Origin: Polyangiaceae bacterium
GTDB lineage: Bacteria > Myxococcota_A > Polyangia > Polyangiales > Polyangiaceae
Length of the DNA stretch: 64,000 nucleotides
Assembly (NCBI GenBank): GCA_041389725.1
Contig: JAWKRG010000005.1
Location: 124,001 to 188,000, forward strand
Direction: 5' to 3'
Under the pieces are notes generated by a model. The model did not search any database. It saw nothing but the letters and a program-made list of their open reading frames with translations, and was not told the DNA's origin. Below, piece by piece: positions 16,669 to 24,581 of this stretch. Positions within the stretch are counted from its first letter, which is position 1, and each line of letters begins with the position of its first letter. The position numbers and the translations under genes are program-made.

Positions 16669-17021
16669 TTCGTCGCCAACTGACGGCGCAGCGCTTCGGC
16701 GACTTCGTCGGGGCTGTCGACGGTGGCGATCAAGCGTTGCCAGCGCGCTCCGGGCCGGAGCGTGACGACGACGGCGGGCTTGGTGCCATAGACGGCGACC
16801 ACGTCGTTGCCGCCGCCGCGCAGCATCGTGCCGAGCACGATCACCCAGGGGATGCCGGTGCCGAAGCGCATGCCTTGCAGCTCTCGCCACGGGTCGCGCA
16901 CGACGTCGACGGAAGCCACTTGATCCAGCGGGATGCGCGCGCCGTTGCGGAGACCCCCGAGTTGCTCCGCCGTCGAGAAGTGCATCCGCAATTCTCCGCC
17001 ATCGATTTCGAACCGTGCCAT
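16665..17021 (-). CDS. Small PH-like hypothetical protein
   Basis: 118 residues from the ATG at 17021, with a good GGAGG upstream. It starts MARFEIDGGELRMHF and continues with strands typical of a small PH-like beta fold (IPLDQVASVDVVRDPW, VVAVYGTKPAVVVTLRP), ending in an amphipathic helix DEVAEALRRQL. No membrane helix apart from a moderately hydrophobic IPWVIVLGTML. It starts 4 bp after the stop of the MscS-CNBD gene, so both are probably one transcript. Confidence 0.65.
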   Translation of the reverse strand: MARFEIDGGELRMHFSTAEQLGGLRNGARIPLDQVASVDVVRDPWRELQGMRFGTGIPWVIVLGTMLRGGGNDVVAVYGTKPAVVVTLRPGARWQRLIATVDSPDEVAEALRRQLATN

Positions 17022-17025
17022 CCGA

Positions 17026-18561
17026 TCAACCCTCCAGTTTGAAGAAGCCACGAATGCGCGCGACCAGGTCGAGCTTCGAGTCGCGCCGCCTGGTGGCCTC
17101 ATGGCCCAGACCTTCCCTCACTTCATCGAGCTCGGCCTCACGCCGACTCAACACTTCCGCGACCTCTTCCGCGATTTCCGGGCGACGCTCGATCAGCTCG
17201 CGGAAGACAGCCTGATCCAGGCGCCAGCACTCCACGCCCGTCTTTGCCACGATGGTGGCGGAGCGCGGTTCACCGGTGAGCAGGGAGCGCTCGCCGAAGA
17301 ATTGCCCGGCACCAATGCGCGCGACTTCCTTCTCCGTGTTGCCTTCACGGATCAGCACGGCCACTTCCCCCGACTCCACGATGTAGAGCCAGTGCGCCTG
17401 GGCGCCTTGGCGTGTCAGGGTTTCCCCAGCGGCGAAAGGCGCGTAGCGGAGGCCCATGGCCAGCGCCGCGTGCTCATCGGGGCTCAAGCTGTCGAACAGA
17501 TCCAGGTTTGCCAACATCTGCACGCGACGCTCGTGTTCTTCCGTGCCCTTCTTCGACTCGCGTTGGGTCGACTCTTCCGTCATGAAGATGGCATGCGCGG
17601 GAATGGACAGCGGAATGCCGGCGCGTCGCAGGGCAAAGTAGATCCGGATTCGCACCGCGCTATCCGTGGGATCATCCACGGCCAGATCCGTGAGCCAGTA
17701 GCGGGCGGCGTAGCGGCAGTAGCTCTCCTTGAAGTCCATCAAGATGGCATGGGCGCGCGGCTGGTCCGCCACGCGCTCGATGGGCGCGGCCGCCAGGGCG
17801 TCGTTCACTGCGGCGATCACCTCGGGCGGCGGAAAGCGGAAGTCCACGTTGAACCAAATCCAGCGTCGCCACTGAGTGGACTGGTTCTCGCGCTTGCCGA
17901 GCACGGTGACCTGGCCCTTGACCAGCATGCTGTTCGGAAAGATCACCGTCTCCCAGTTGCGCGTTTCGATGGCGGTGTAGCGCCAGCGGATCTCTTTGAC
18001 GCGGCCGACGACGTCCCCGACCTTGATCCAGTCGTCCACGTGGAGGGAGTCATCGGTTTGTAGCGCGAGGCCGCTCAGGATGTTGCCGAGGGTGTCTTGT
18101 AGGGAAAGGCCGACGACGGCCGTGAGCACTGCGCTGGTGGCGATCAGCCCTGACAAGTTGATGCCCGTGCGAGACGCCACCGCGAGCACTGCGATCACCG
18201 AGGCCGCACCGACGACGACGTCCTCCAAGATGCGCGGCACGGGGAGCTTCAGCCGCGCCAAGATCTGATTGAAGAGAATGGAGCCCAGGGCCGTGGTGGC
18301 GGCGACGGCCCCGAAGATCAGCGCCGCCAGACGCACGCCGGTGTGACCCGTGCCGCCGAAGGCCGCGAGCACGCCCAGCACCAGCACCATGATCGCGTGC
18401 ATGGCCAGCAGCACGAGGGGCGTGACGACCATGCGACGCTCGCGCGTCGTTCGTGACAGCAGCGTGTTGAGTAAGACGAGCGCGAGGAGCCAGAGGGTTC
18501 CAGCGCTCGTTGCCTCTGCGACGGTGTGGCTGAGCCAGGCCATCAATCCTGGGCCAAGCAT
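17026..18561 (-). CDS. MscS-type mechanosensitive channel with cyclic-nucleotide-binding domain
   Basis: 511 residues. Four hydrophobic segments in the first 170 residues lead into the MscS pore helix and beta domain (LTAVVGLSLQDTLGNILSGL, then VDDWIKVGDVVGRVKEIRWR), the MscS cytoplasmic alpha/beta region to about 330, and a C-terminal CNBD (about 365-480; GETLTRQG, GQFFGERSLLTGEPRSATI). The FGERSLLTGEPRSA stretch is a good phosphate-binding cassette. Such fusions are ligand-modulated osmotic channels in the inner membrane. It is followed closely by the PH-like gene. Confidence 0.92.
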   Translation of the reverse strand: MLGPGLMAWLSHTVAEATSAGTLWLLALVLLNTLLSRTTRERRMVVTPLVLLAMHAIMVLVLGVLAAFGGTGHTGVRLAALIFGAVAATTALGSILFNQILARLKLPVPRILEDVVVGAASVIAVLAVASRTGINLSGLIATSAVLTAVVGLSLQDTLGNILSGLALQTDDSLHVDDWIKVGDVVGRVKEIRWRYTAIETRNWETVIFPNSMLVKGQVTVLGKRENQSTQWRRWIWFNVDFRFPPPEVIAAVNDALAAAPIERVADQPRAHAILMDFKESYCRYAARYWLTDLAVDDPTDSAVRIRIYFALRRAGIPLSIPAHAIFMTEESTQRESKKGTEEHERRVQMLANLDLFDSLSPDEHAALAMGLRYAPFAAGETLTRQGAQAHWLYIVESGEVAVLIREGNTEKEVARIGAGQFFGERSLLTGEPRSATIVAKTGVECWRLDQAVFRELIERRPEIAEEVAEVLSRREAELDEVREGLGHEATRRRDSKLDLVARIRGFFKLEG

Positions 18562-18594
18562 ATCGAAACCCCGCGGCCGCGGAAACGCGCCGGG

Positions 18595-19188
18595 CTACTC
18601 GAGCAGCGCCTTCACGAAAGGCACGGTTTCGCGCTCACGCGCCCCGGCCAGGGCGTCGCGCGTCGCTGGCGTCGAGTCACCCTTCAGCGCTCGCGCCGTC
18701 TCCGCTCGCACGTGGGGATCGCCATCTTCCAGGGCTTTGCGTAGCAGCGTGTCGCGTCGCGCCGAGGCACGGTGCTTCGCGAGGGCAGCCACGGCGGTGC
18801 GCCGCACCGAGGCGAGCTCTGCGTGCAGGGCGCGTTCGAGGGCGTCCTGCGCTTCCGTGGAGTCGTAGGTACCGAGCAACGTCACAGCCCGCAAGCGTCG
18901 CAGTGCCAGCGCGCTGTCGTCGTCCGCAACCTGCACCAGCGCGGCGACCGGGGCGGCACAGGCGGAGTCCACTTGCGCTCGCGTCGGCGGATCATGGGGG
19001 ACCGAGAGCAAGAGTTGCAGTGCGTCGCCGCAGTCTGCGCGTGGCCCGGTCGTAGGGGACGCGGGCTTTGCCGTCGTGGGTTCTGCCGCGGCCGTGGTTT
19101 GCTTCGAGTGAGTCGCAGCGGCCTGCTCGGTCGGCTGGGCCGCGCAGGCCACGACCAGTAGCGCCAAGGTTGCGAGTGCAGTTCTCAT
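18595..19188 (-). CDS. HEAT-repeat lipoprotein
   Basis: 197 residues from the ATG at 19188, preceded by GGAGG. Type II signal MRTALATLALLVVAC (Cys15), a short Thr/Ala spacer, then Ala/Arg-rich helical repeats of the HEAT/PBS type (RTAVAALAKHRASARRDTLL, GDPHVRAETARALKGD). These repeats mediate protein contacts. It overlaps the stop of the upstream metalloprotease gene by 4 bp, so the two are likely co-translated; the HEAT protein could assist or tether the protease. Confidence 0.8.
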   Translation of the reverse strand: MRTALATLALLVVACAAQPTEQAAATHSKQTTAAAEPTTAKPASPTTGPRADCGDALQLLLSVPHDPPTRAQVDSACAAPVAALVQVADDDSALALRRLRAVTLLGTYDSTEAQDALERALHAELASVRRTAVAALAKHRASARRDTLLRKALEDGDPHVRAETARALKGDSTPATRDALAGARERETVPFVKALLE

Positions 19189-20378
19189 CGTGCCTCCATG
19201 ACGAAGGACGACCTCAGCACGAAGCCTTGGCCCGGACTGATCTTCGTAGGCGGGTTTTGGAAGTTGTAGGTCCAGAACATCAGGTTGTCGGCGCCCGCAC
19301 CGGCGCACTCCAAGTTGTCCACCAGGCCGTCTTGATTGGCGTCGCGGTTTGAATGGCACTCCGGCGTGTCCGCCGCGTGGTCGAAGGTGCGACCGGTGCG
19401 TTCCGAGACGTGACGCAGCCCGAACCAGTGGCCTAGCTCGTGAGCGATCGTGACCCAGGGCGCCTCTGGCAAGAGCTGGCCCCCTTCGCGATGCGCGTCG
19501 ATGGAAATGGCCACGCCTTGCTTGTTGGGAACGCCGGGAGCGCCGGGAATGCCCATGGCTTTGCCCAAGAGCGCGCCGGCTGCGTCTTGGCTGACCAGCT
19601 CGCGAACGAAGTAGATGTCCACGGCGTCGGGCACCAAGGGCAAGTCGGGTAGCGAGGTCGCTTGAGCGGTTGGCAACTTGTACAGGTCCGAGTCGGGAAG
19701 GACGGCAAGACTCTGATCGTCGATGGTGCCCACGCCGCCAGTTGCGGCGACCACGCCGACCTGGGCATAGATCTGATCGAACAGCGTCGCTGCTTGCAGT
19801 ACCGCCGTCAGTTCCGCGTCGGTCTGAAACGCGCCCTGCACGAACTTCAGGTTGAGCGCGAAGTCGGCCTGCCCACTGACGGTGCCTCTGCGCAGCGCAA
19901 TGACGGGGGAAACCGGAGCGTTGGTCTGGTCTGCGATGCGGAACAGGTGCCGGCCGGGTTGCAGCGGCAGCTCGGGACTGCGTGGCAGCATCACGTCCGG
20001 CGAGATGAAGTGGATGAGCGCGTCCTCGCTGCTCAGGTCCACCTGCTCGCCGTAGCCCGATGCAACGTAGGACGACGGAATGGCATCGCGTGCCGGATCC
20101 GGAAAGAGGATCATCGACACCGCGTCATCGGGAACGCACAGCGCGACGGGCGCCGACTGCACGCCCGTTTGCCCGAGCACTTGCACGGGCTCCGACAGCG
20201 GCAACGACCCGGGGCTGCCCACACCGCGGGAGCCCGGTGCGGCCAAGGTCGACAGATCCAAATCTCCGGCCTCACAGGGCAGCGGCGGACCGCCCTGGAT
20301 CCCGCCTCCTCCTCCGCCACTGCTACCCCCGCTACTGCAGCCAAGGAGTGACAAAGCAACCCACACGTAGCGCCGCAT
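19185..20378 (-). CDS. Secreted zinc metalloprotease lipoprotein (HExxHxxGxxH)
   Basis: 397 residues from the ATG at 20378, giving a short signal MRRYVWVALSLLGC (Cys14) and a Ser/Gly linker. A beta-rich N-terminal half leads to the active site AHELGHWFGLRHVSE (H313, E314, H317, third ligand H323), then DTPEC, a calcium-like DANQDGLVDN and DNLMFW as the probable Met-turn. This is the layout of pappalysin/cytophagalysin-type metzincins. It probably acts outside the cell or at the surface in nutrient acquisition or predation. It is translationally coupled to the HEAT lipoprotein downstream. Confidence 0.85.
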   Translation of the reverse strand: MRRYVWVALSLLGCSSGGSSGGGGGGIQGGPPLPCEAGDLDLSTLAAPGSRGVGSPGSLPLSEPVQVLGQTGVQSAPVALCVPDDAVSMILFPDPARDAIPSSYVASGYGEQVDLSSEDALIHFISPDVMLPRSPELPLQPGRHLFRIADQTNAPVSPVIALRRGTVSGQADFALNLKFVQGAFQTDAELTAVLQAATLFDQIYAQVGVVAATGGVGTIDDQSLAVLPDSDLYKLPTAQATSLPDLPLVPDAVDIYFVRELVSQDAAGALLGKAMGIPGAPGVPNKQGVAISIDAHREGGQLLPEAPWVTIAHELGHWFGLRHVSERTGRTFDHAADTPECHSNRDANQDGLVDNLECAGAGADNLMFWTYNFQNPPTKISPGQGFVLRSSFVMEAR

Positions 20379-20409
20379 CACCTTGAGATACGTGTCCAAT
20401 CGGGCGCCG

Positions 20410-20880
20410 TCAAACTTCAATGCATGCGAGAACGCGCCAAACCGCGTACGGGACGCGCCGTGTTGCGGGTCCGGGGCAAACGGCCTCATGAAATCTCCAC
20501 ACATGGCGAAGAGACTTCATCGCTGCAAGTGTTGCGCCCGCACAGTCTGCGGCCGTGCAAACGCACGCACGCAGTTCGAGCTGCAGGATGCCACGGCTGT
20601 GGATCGCCGCCAATTGGGATGACGTCAGCGCCCGACCCCAGATCGCCACGTCGTCGAAAGCTCCCGCGGCCTGATACGTTCCGTCGGTGAACGCGCCGAC
20701 GGCGAACTCCGTGCCCGTGGTGAAGGTGGAGGGCTTGCTGAAGGTCGCCGGCACCCCTTTCGTCGCCAGGTTGTTGGTTCCGTCCACGTAGAGCGTGATC
20801 GTGGCCTTTCTTCACGACGGCAAGGTGGTGCCAGCCGCCAAGCGGCGACCGCGCGGCCCGGTCAACGTGGCGCACGAAAG
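20410..20880 (-). pseudogene. LamG/concanavalin-like domain remnant with frameshift
   Basis: Directly after the GH16 gene, the minus strand reads SPLGGWHHLAVVKK in one frame, then VDGTNNLATKG and GAFDDVAIWGRALTSSQLAA in the next. Together these form the second half of a LamG-like domain. The frames join if one G in the AAAGGCC at about 20800 is removed. No start codon or signal peptide is present. It is a decayed piece of a larger secreted protein or a lost binding module. Its 5' edge overlaps the GH16 stop. Confidence 0.7.
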
Positions 20881-21947
20881 CGGCGCCGACGCAGCGCGAG
20901 CAACGCGACTAGGGAGAGCCAGGGCAGCGACGAGGCGGGCGCACCCGCGGCGCGACAGCCGCAGCCATCGTCCTCGCTGGCGCTCGAGGCTGACTTGGTG
21001 CCGCCTGTTCCCGGGTTTGCGCCGCTGCCCGAGCTGCCGCCGCTTCCACCCGCTGCCCCGCCGCCCGCTGTTGCTCCGTTGCCGGCCGCGCCGCCAGTCG
21101 TGCCCGCCGCGCCGCCCGCACTTCCCCCGCTGCCGCTGCTGCCGGCGCTTCCACCGACGCCCGCGTCGCTCTCACCGGCTTTGTAGGCGCGCACGTAGTC
21201 GACGTCGTAGTTCGCCGGGAACACCGTGGTGCCGTCCGGGGAACCGGGCCAGCCGCCCCCGATCGCGAGGTTCAAGATCACGTACATCGGGACCTTGGGA
21301 ACACCAGGTCCGCTGTAGCTATGACGCTCGGTGCCGTCGATCGTCCAAGTGACCTTGGATTCCGTCCACTCCAGGCCGTAGGTGTGGAAGTCGGCAGAGA
21401 AGTCGGGCCCGCTGTAGTTGGAGCCGTCCGACTGGTGACCCGAGCCGTAGTCGGTGCCCCAGTGCAAGGTCATGTAGATCTTGTTCGGCTCGTGTCCGAG
21501 ATACTCTTGGATGTCGATTTCGTTCACGCCGCTGGTGCCCACGGCACCGAGTAGCCAGAAGGCCGGCCACAAACCTTTGCCCTTGGGCATCTTCAGGCGC
21601 GCTTCGAAGTAGCCGTAGGTCTGCTCGTGCAGCGAGCAGATCACGCCGGAGGTGTAGCCCATGGTTTGGCCGGCGTACTGCCCCGACTGCTTCTTGCCGA
21701 CGATGTTCAGCACGCCGTTTTGCAGTGAGAAGGCGTCGTCCACGTAGGCCTGAAGCTCGCTGTTGATCACGGCTTCGCCCCACTTGTAGCGACGCTGCCA
21801 CTTGGCAGTGTCCAAAGAGGTACCGTCGAACTCGTCTTGGAAGGTGAGCGTGAAGCCCGGCTTGTCCCAGGGAGCAGCCTGTGCAGCGGGCGCAAACCAG
21901 GTCGACGCGATGACGGTCAAGAGAATGGAGGTGCGGTACGACATCAC
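20862..21947 (-). CDS. GH16 beta-glucanase with MYXO-CTERM-like tail
   Basis: Hydrolyses beta-1,3 or mixed-linked glucans (laminarinase type). 361 residues: Sec signal (1-25), GH16 jelly roll (about 28-265) with the catalytic signature NEIDIQE (nucleophile E143, D145, acid/base E148) and LWPAFWLLG substrate-cleft residues, then a Gly/Ala/Ser linker and a C-terminal sorting tail DDGCGCRAAGAPASSLP with a hydrophobic helix and RRRRFR. That tail fits MYXO-CTERM proteins, which are anchored at the surface after processing. Likely used to degrade fungal or algal glucans. A LamG remnant follows immediately. Confidence 0.92.
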   Translation of the reverse strand: MMSYRTSILLTVIASTWFAPAAQAAPWDKPGFTLTFQDEFDGTSLDTAKWQRRYKWGEAVINSELQAYVDDAFSLQNGVLNIVGKKQSGQYAGQTMGYTSGVICSLHEQTYGYFEARLKMPKGKGLWPAFWLLGAVGTSGVNEIDIQEYLGHEPNKIYMTLHWGTDYGSGHQSDGSNYSGPDFSADFHTYGLEWTESKVTWTIDGTERHSYSGPGVPKVPMYVILNLAIGGGWPGSPDGTTVFPANYDVDYVRAYKAGESDAGVGGSAGSSGSGGSAGGAAGTTGGAAGNGATAGGGAAGGSGGSSGSGANPGTGGTKSASSASEDDGCGCRAAGAPASSLPWLSLVALLALRRRRFRAPR

Positions 21948-21967
21948 GACACGACGCTAGCAGAGGA

Positions 21968-22010
21968 TTTGGGGTCTCGGCGCGCGGCGTCGGGCGCGGC
22001 TACTCCCGCG
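21968..22010 (+). repeat. Dispersed intergenic element, copy A3 (CTACTCCCGC type)
   Basis: TTTGGGGTCTCGGCGCG at the left and GGCTACTCCCGCG at the right, in the divergent space between the GH16 gene and the next lipoprotein. Less conserved in the middle than the other copies. Confidence 0.55.
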
Positions 22011-22110
22011 CCGTTCTTCGAGTCTGCGCGGGGGACACTGATACGACTTGAGGACGCGACCGGCGCGAGCAATAGTGACGTGACCTGCGAAGGCGGGCGG
22101 GGTACACACC

Positions 22111-23313
22111 ATGAACTCACGGCAGATTGGGTCGACGCTCAGGGTTGCGACGCTCAGCGTCGCGGTGGTTTTCGTTGCGTGCGGCGGCAAGGGCACGGGT
22201 GGGAACGCAGGGCCGGACGGAGGTGGTAGCGGTGGCACAGCTGCCGGCGGTGGCACGGGTGCGGTTGGTGCAGGCGGGTCGAGCTTGGGCGGCTACGCGG
22301 GCGTTGGCCTTGGCGGATCCGGCGGCACGGGACTCGTGGGTACGATTGATCCGTCGCAGCCCGGCACTCAGCCGCCGGCACCGGCGGGCGGTGGCATTGG
22401 AACCGGCACCACCCCAACGGTGCTCGCGATTCGACGCGTTCGTCTCGGTGAAATAGATCCGAGCGGTGCTCCAAACCCGAACGCGTGGGCGAGCATGGGC
22501 TACAACTTGGATGGTCTGATCTCGACGAAGACTGGAACCAACCACTGCAAGCGCCAACCGAACACGTCGCCGACGAATCAAGAAGACGGCAACGGCGGCA
22601 TCGACAACAGCTTCGGCAAGAACATCCTGCCGATTCTGAAGACGTTCGTGCCCGTCCCGAGCGGTGAAGCCGCTGCAGCGCTCGAGCAGGGCGGCGAGAC
22701 CATCTTGCTGAAGTTGGACAACCTGGATGCCGCAACGAATCAGACGGGCATCAACGCCTCCGCCTACCAAGCGTCGGCGCTCACCGGGCTCCCGTCCTGG
22801 AACGGAAGCGACGTCCGATCCGTGACCAGTGATTCGGTCAATGGCGGCAACGTGAGCGACGCCAAAGTGAAGTTTCCCAGCAGCTACGTGGCGAATGGAG
22901 TTTGGGTCAGCGGCGGCGCCGGCGGCACGCTCACACTCCTGCTATCCGTGGGTGGGACGCCGCTCCCGCTGCCGATCAGCCGCGTGCTGATCACGATGAA
23001 TGTGCACGGGCCGGGCGCAGCCGCGACTCAAGGGATGATCGTGGGAGTCATCCAGACCGAGGCCCTCGTCGCCGAGTTCGAGAAGGTCGCCGGAACACTC
23101 ACTGCCGGCCAGCTGTGCCCCGGCAATCCCACCCTCGAAGGCGCGTTGGTGTCAGTGCGACAAGCCAGCGACATCATGGCCGACGGCAGCAACGGCGATC
23201 CGAACCAAACGTGTGACGCCATCAGTGTCGCGATCGGATTCGAAACTGGACCCGTGCAGCTCGGCGGGCTAGCCCCGCCCGTTGCGCCACCGCCGGATCC
23301 CTGCGCGAACTGA
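22111..23313 (+). CDS. Large lipoprotein, family unknown
   Basis: 400 residues. Type II signal with VVFVAC (Cys24), a Gly-rich linker (25-90), then a folded domain from TPTVLAIRRVRLGEIDP to the end. The domain has segments such as SMGYNLDGLISTK, GGIDNSFGKNILPIL and GGETILLKLDNLD, followed by beta-rich repeats. I recognise the general type of large myxobacterial surface lipoproteins but no named domain. It is followed 15 bp later by a small Cys-rich lipoprotein gene and is probably in one unit with it. Confidence 0.7.
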   Translation: MNSRQIGSTLRVATLSVAVVFVACGGKGTGGNAGPDGGGSGGTAAGGGTGAVGAGGSSLGGYAGVGLGGSGGTGLVGTIDPSQPGTQPPAPAGGGIGTGTTPTVLAIRRVRLGEIDPSGAPNPNAWASMGYNLDGLISTKTGTNHCKRQPNTSPTNQEDGNGGIDNSFGKNILPILKTFVPVPSGEAAAALEQGGETILLKLDNLDAATNQTGINASAYQASALTGLPSWNGSDVRSVTSDSVNGGNVSDAKVKFPSSYVANGVWVSGGAGGTLTLLLSVGGTPLPLPISRVLITMNVHGPGAAATQGMIVGVIQTEALVAEFEKVAGTLTAGQLCPGNPTLEGALVSVRQASDIMADGSNGDPNQTCDAISVAIGFETGPVQLGGLAPPVAPPPDPCAN

Positions 23314-23328
23314 GGGCGCGAAACGCCC

Positions 23329-23724
23329 ATGCCCTCCTGCCTTCACTTCGCCTTCGGTCTACTCCTCGGCCTGCTCACGGGGTGCGCAAGCTCGACCGAG
23401 CCCAGCGAAAAGGCCGACTCAGGAAGCTCGCCGTTCTGTCCGCCGAGCGGTCAATCGTGTCCTGCGGGCTGCATCTTCGTCTCGGGTTCACGCGTGGGGG
23501 CAACTTGCATCGAGAAGGTTCCGACGCCCGTCGGTTGCGTACCAGAGGGGACGTTCACCCTCGACTCGGTGTGTGTGCGTGGCACCGCCCCGGACTCTGG
23601 TGCGTACATCCTTCCGTCCGGCACCTACGGCAATTGGCTCACCCAGCCCGACGGCGGCTTCGAGTGGTGCACTGGTGAGCAGATACTGCCAGATGGTTCA
23701 CAGAAGCCGCCCTGCGGCCCATGA
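23329..23724 (+). CDS. Small Cys-rich lipoprotein, paralogue 1 of 3
   Basis: 131 residues, signal with LLTGC (Cys19), then CPPSGQSCPAGCIFVSG, a central CIEKV segment and the ending YGNWLTQPDGGFEWCTGE. It is a close relative of the protein at 26834-27223 (76 bp identical at the DNA level) and a distant one of 27245-27652. The family thus flanks the subtilisin-like protease on both sides. Eight or more cysteines suggest a disulfide-stabilised extracellular module. Function unknown. Confidence 0.75.
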   Translation: MPSCLHFAFGLLLGLLTGCASSTEPSEKADSGSSPFCPPSGQSCPAGCIFVSGSRVGATCIEKVPTPVGCVPEGTFTLDSVCVRGTAPDSGAYILPSGTYGNWLTQPDGGFEWCTGEQILPDGSQKPPCGP

Positions 23725-23788
23725 GCGCATGCCGACGAGGGAAGTTCGCGTAACCATGCTTCGCATCAGCGGCGAGTGAAGTCGCGAA

Positions 23789-24349
23789 TCACTGCGGAGC
23801 GAACACGACCGGGTAGACTACGGTGATTGCGTCGTCTGGCTCCTCGTAGTGCAGTCCTAGAAACACCTGGCGTACGCACTCGACGACCGCGTCGCTCGCG
23901 AGTTGGTTGTCCGTCACTCTTGCGCGGCGCACCCAGCCATCTGCATCGATCACGAAGCGCACGGCCACGCGGCCTTTCAGGTTCGGATCGTGAAGCAGCC
24001 CCGCTTGGTAGCAGCGACGCAAGCAGGCGGCACGCTCGCGGATCGGTCGCATCACGATTTCGGGCGGAATGTAGTTCGTCACGGGCGGACCCGATCGAAT
24101 GCGCGGCGGAGCTTGGGAAAGTGGCGGTGGCTCCGCGAAGCTGCAGGGCTCGATGGCGCCGGCGCCTGCCTCCGCGCGCTCACCGAGCTCGTCCGGTGCG
24201 ATGTCTGGATGCTCTTGGTAGTGCGGCGCCGGTTCGGGTACTTCGACGGCTGCGCTGGGGCTGGGCTGGGCAGCCGCGCTGGAGCTGCGCTGGGAGTCGC
24301 GCGGCGTGGTGCATGAAACCAGCAGGAAGGCCGCGACGACAAGGCGCAT
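23789..24349 (-). CDS. Lipoprotein with AgmX/PglI-type (TonB-like) C-terminal domain
   Basis: 186 residues from the ATG at 24349, giving MRLVVAAFLLVSC (Cys13); an upstream start is possible because no clear ribosome-binding site precedes it. A Ser/Ala/Pro-rich spacer leads to the C-terminal domain (about 95-186): RERAACLRRCYQAGLLHDP, GRVAVRFVIDADGWV, ASDAVVECVRQVFLGLHY. This is the AgmX/PglI C-terminal pattern known from myxobacterial gliding proteins, related to TonB C-termini. It may bind another envelope protein. Divergent from the protease gene. Confidence 0.8.
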   Translation of the reverse strand: MRLVVAAFLLVSCTTPRDSQRSSSAAAQPSPSAAVEVPEPAPHYQEHPDIAPDELGERAEAGAGAIEPCSFAEPPPLSQAPPRIRSGPPVTNYIPPEIVMRPIRERAACLRRCYQAGLLHDPNLKGRVAVRFVIDADGWVRRARVTDNQLASDAVVECVRQVFLGLHYEEPDDAITVVYPVVFAPQ

Positions 24350-24436
24350 GGAGGAGGTGACACCGTTGCTGCCCGCGAGTTCCGACGTCGCGAGCTGCAG
24401 TGCCATACGCGCGCGCCTCCGGCGGGATCGCGCACT

Positions 24437-24448
24437 TGACACGTGTCA
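24437..24448. promoter_or_regulatory. Perfect 12-bp palindrome between divergent genes
   Basis: TGACACGTGTCA, centred on CACGTG, lies 88 bp upstream of the AgmX-like start and 134 bp upstream of the first possible start of the protease. A TTGACA overlaps its left half. It is a plausible operator shared by the two divergent genes. Confidence 0.45.
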
Positions 24449-24581
24449 GTTGCGTCGGATTGGAGGTCCCCGCGCAACTCTGCGCCGCGGCAGCGTTTTC
24501 TGGCCAATTGCGCAAAAACTGCTCAACTGGCCGAGAGTTGCGCGGTCTGGCGAAGTGGTGCACCGTTGATCGCGCAGCACG

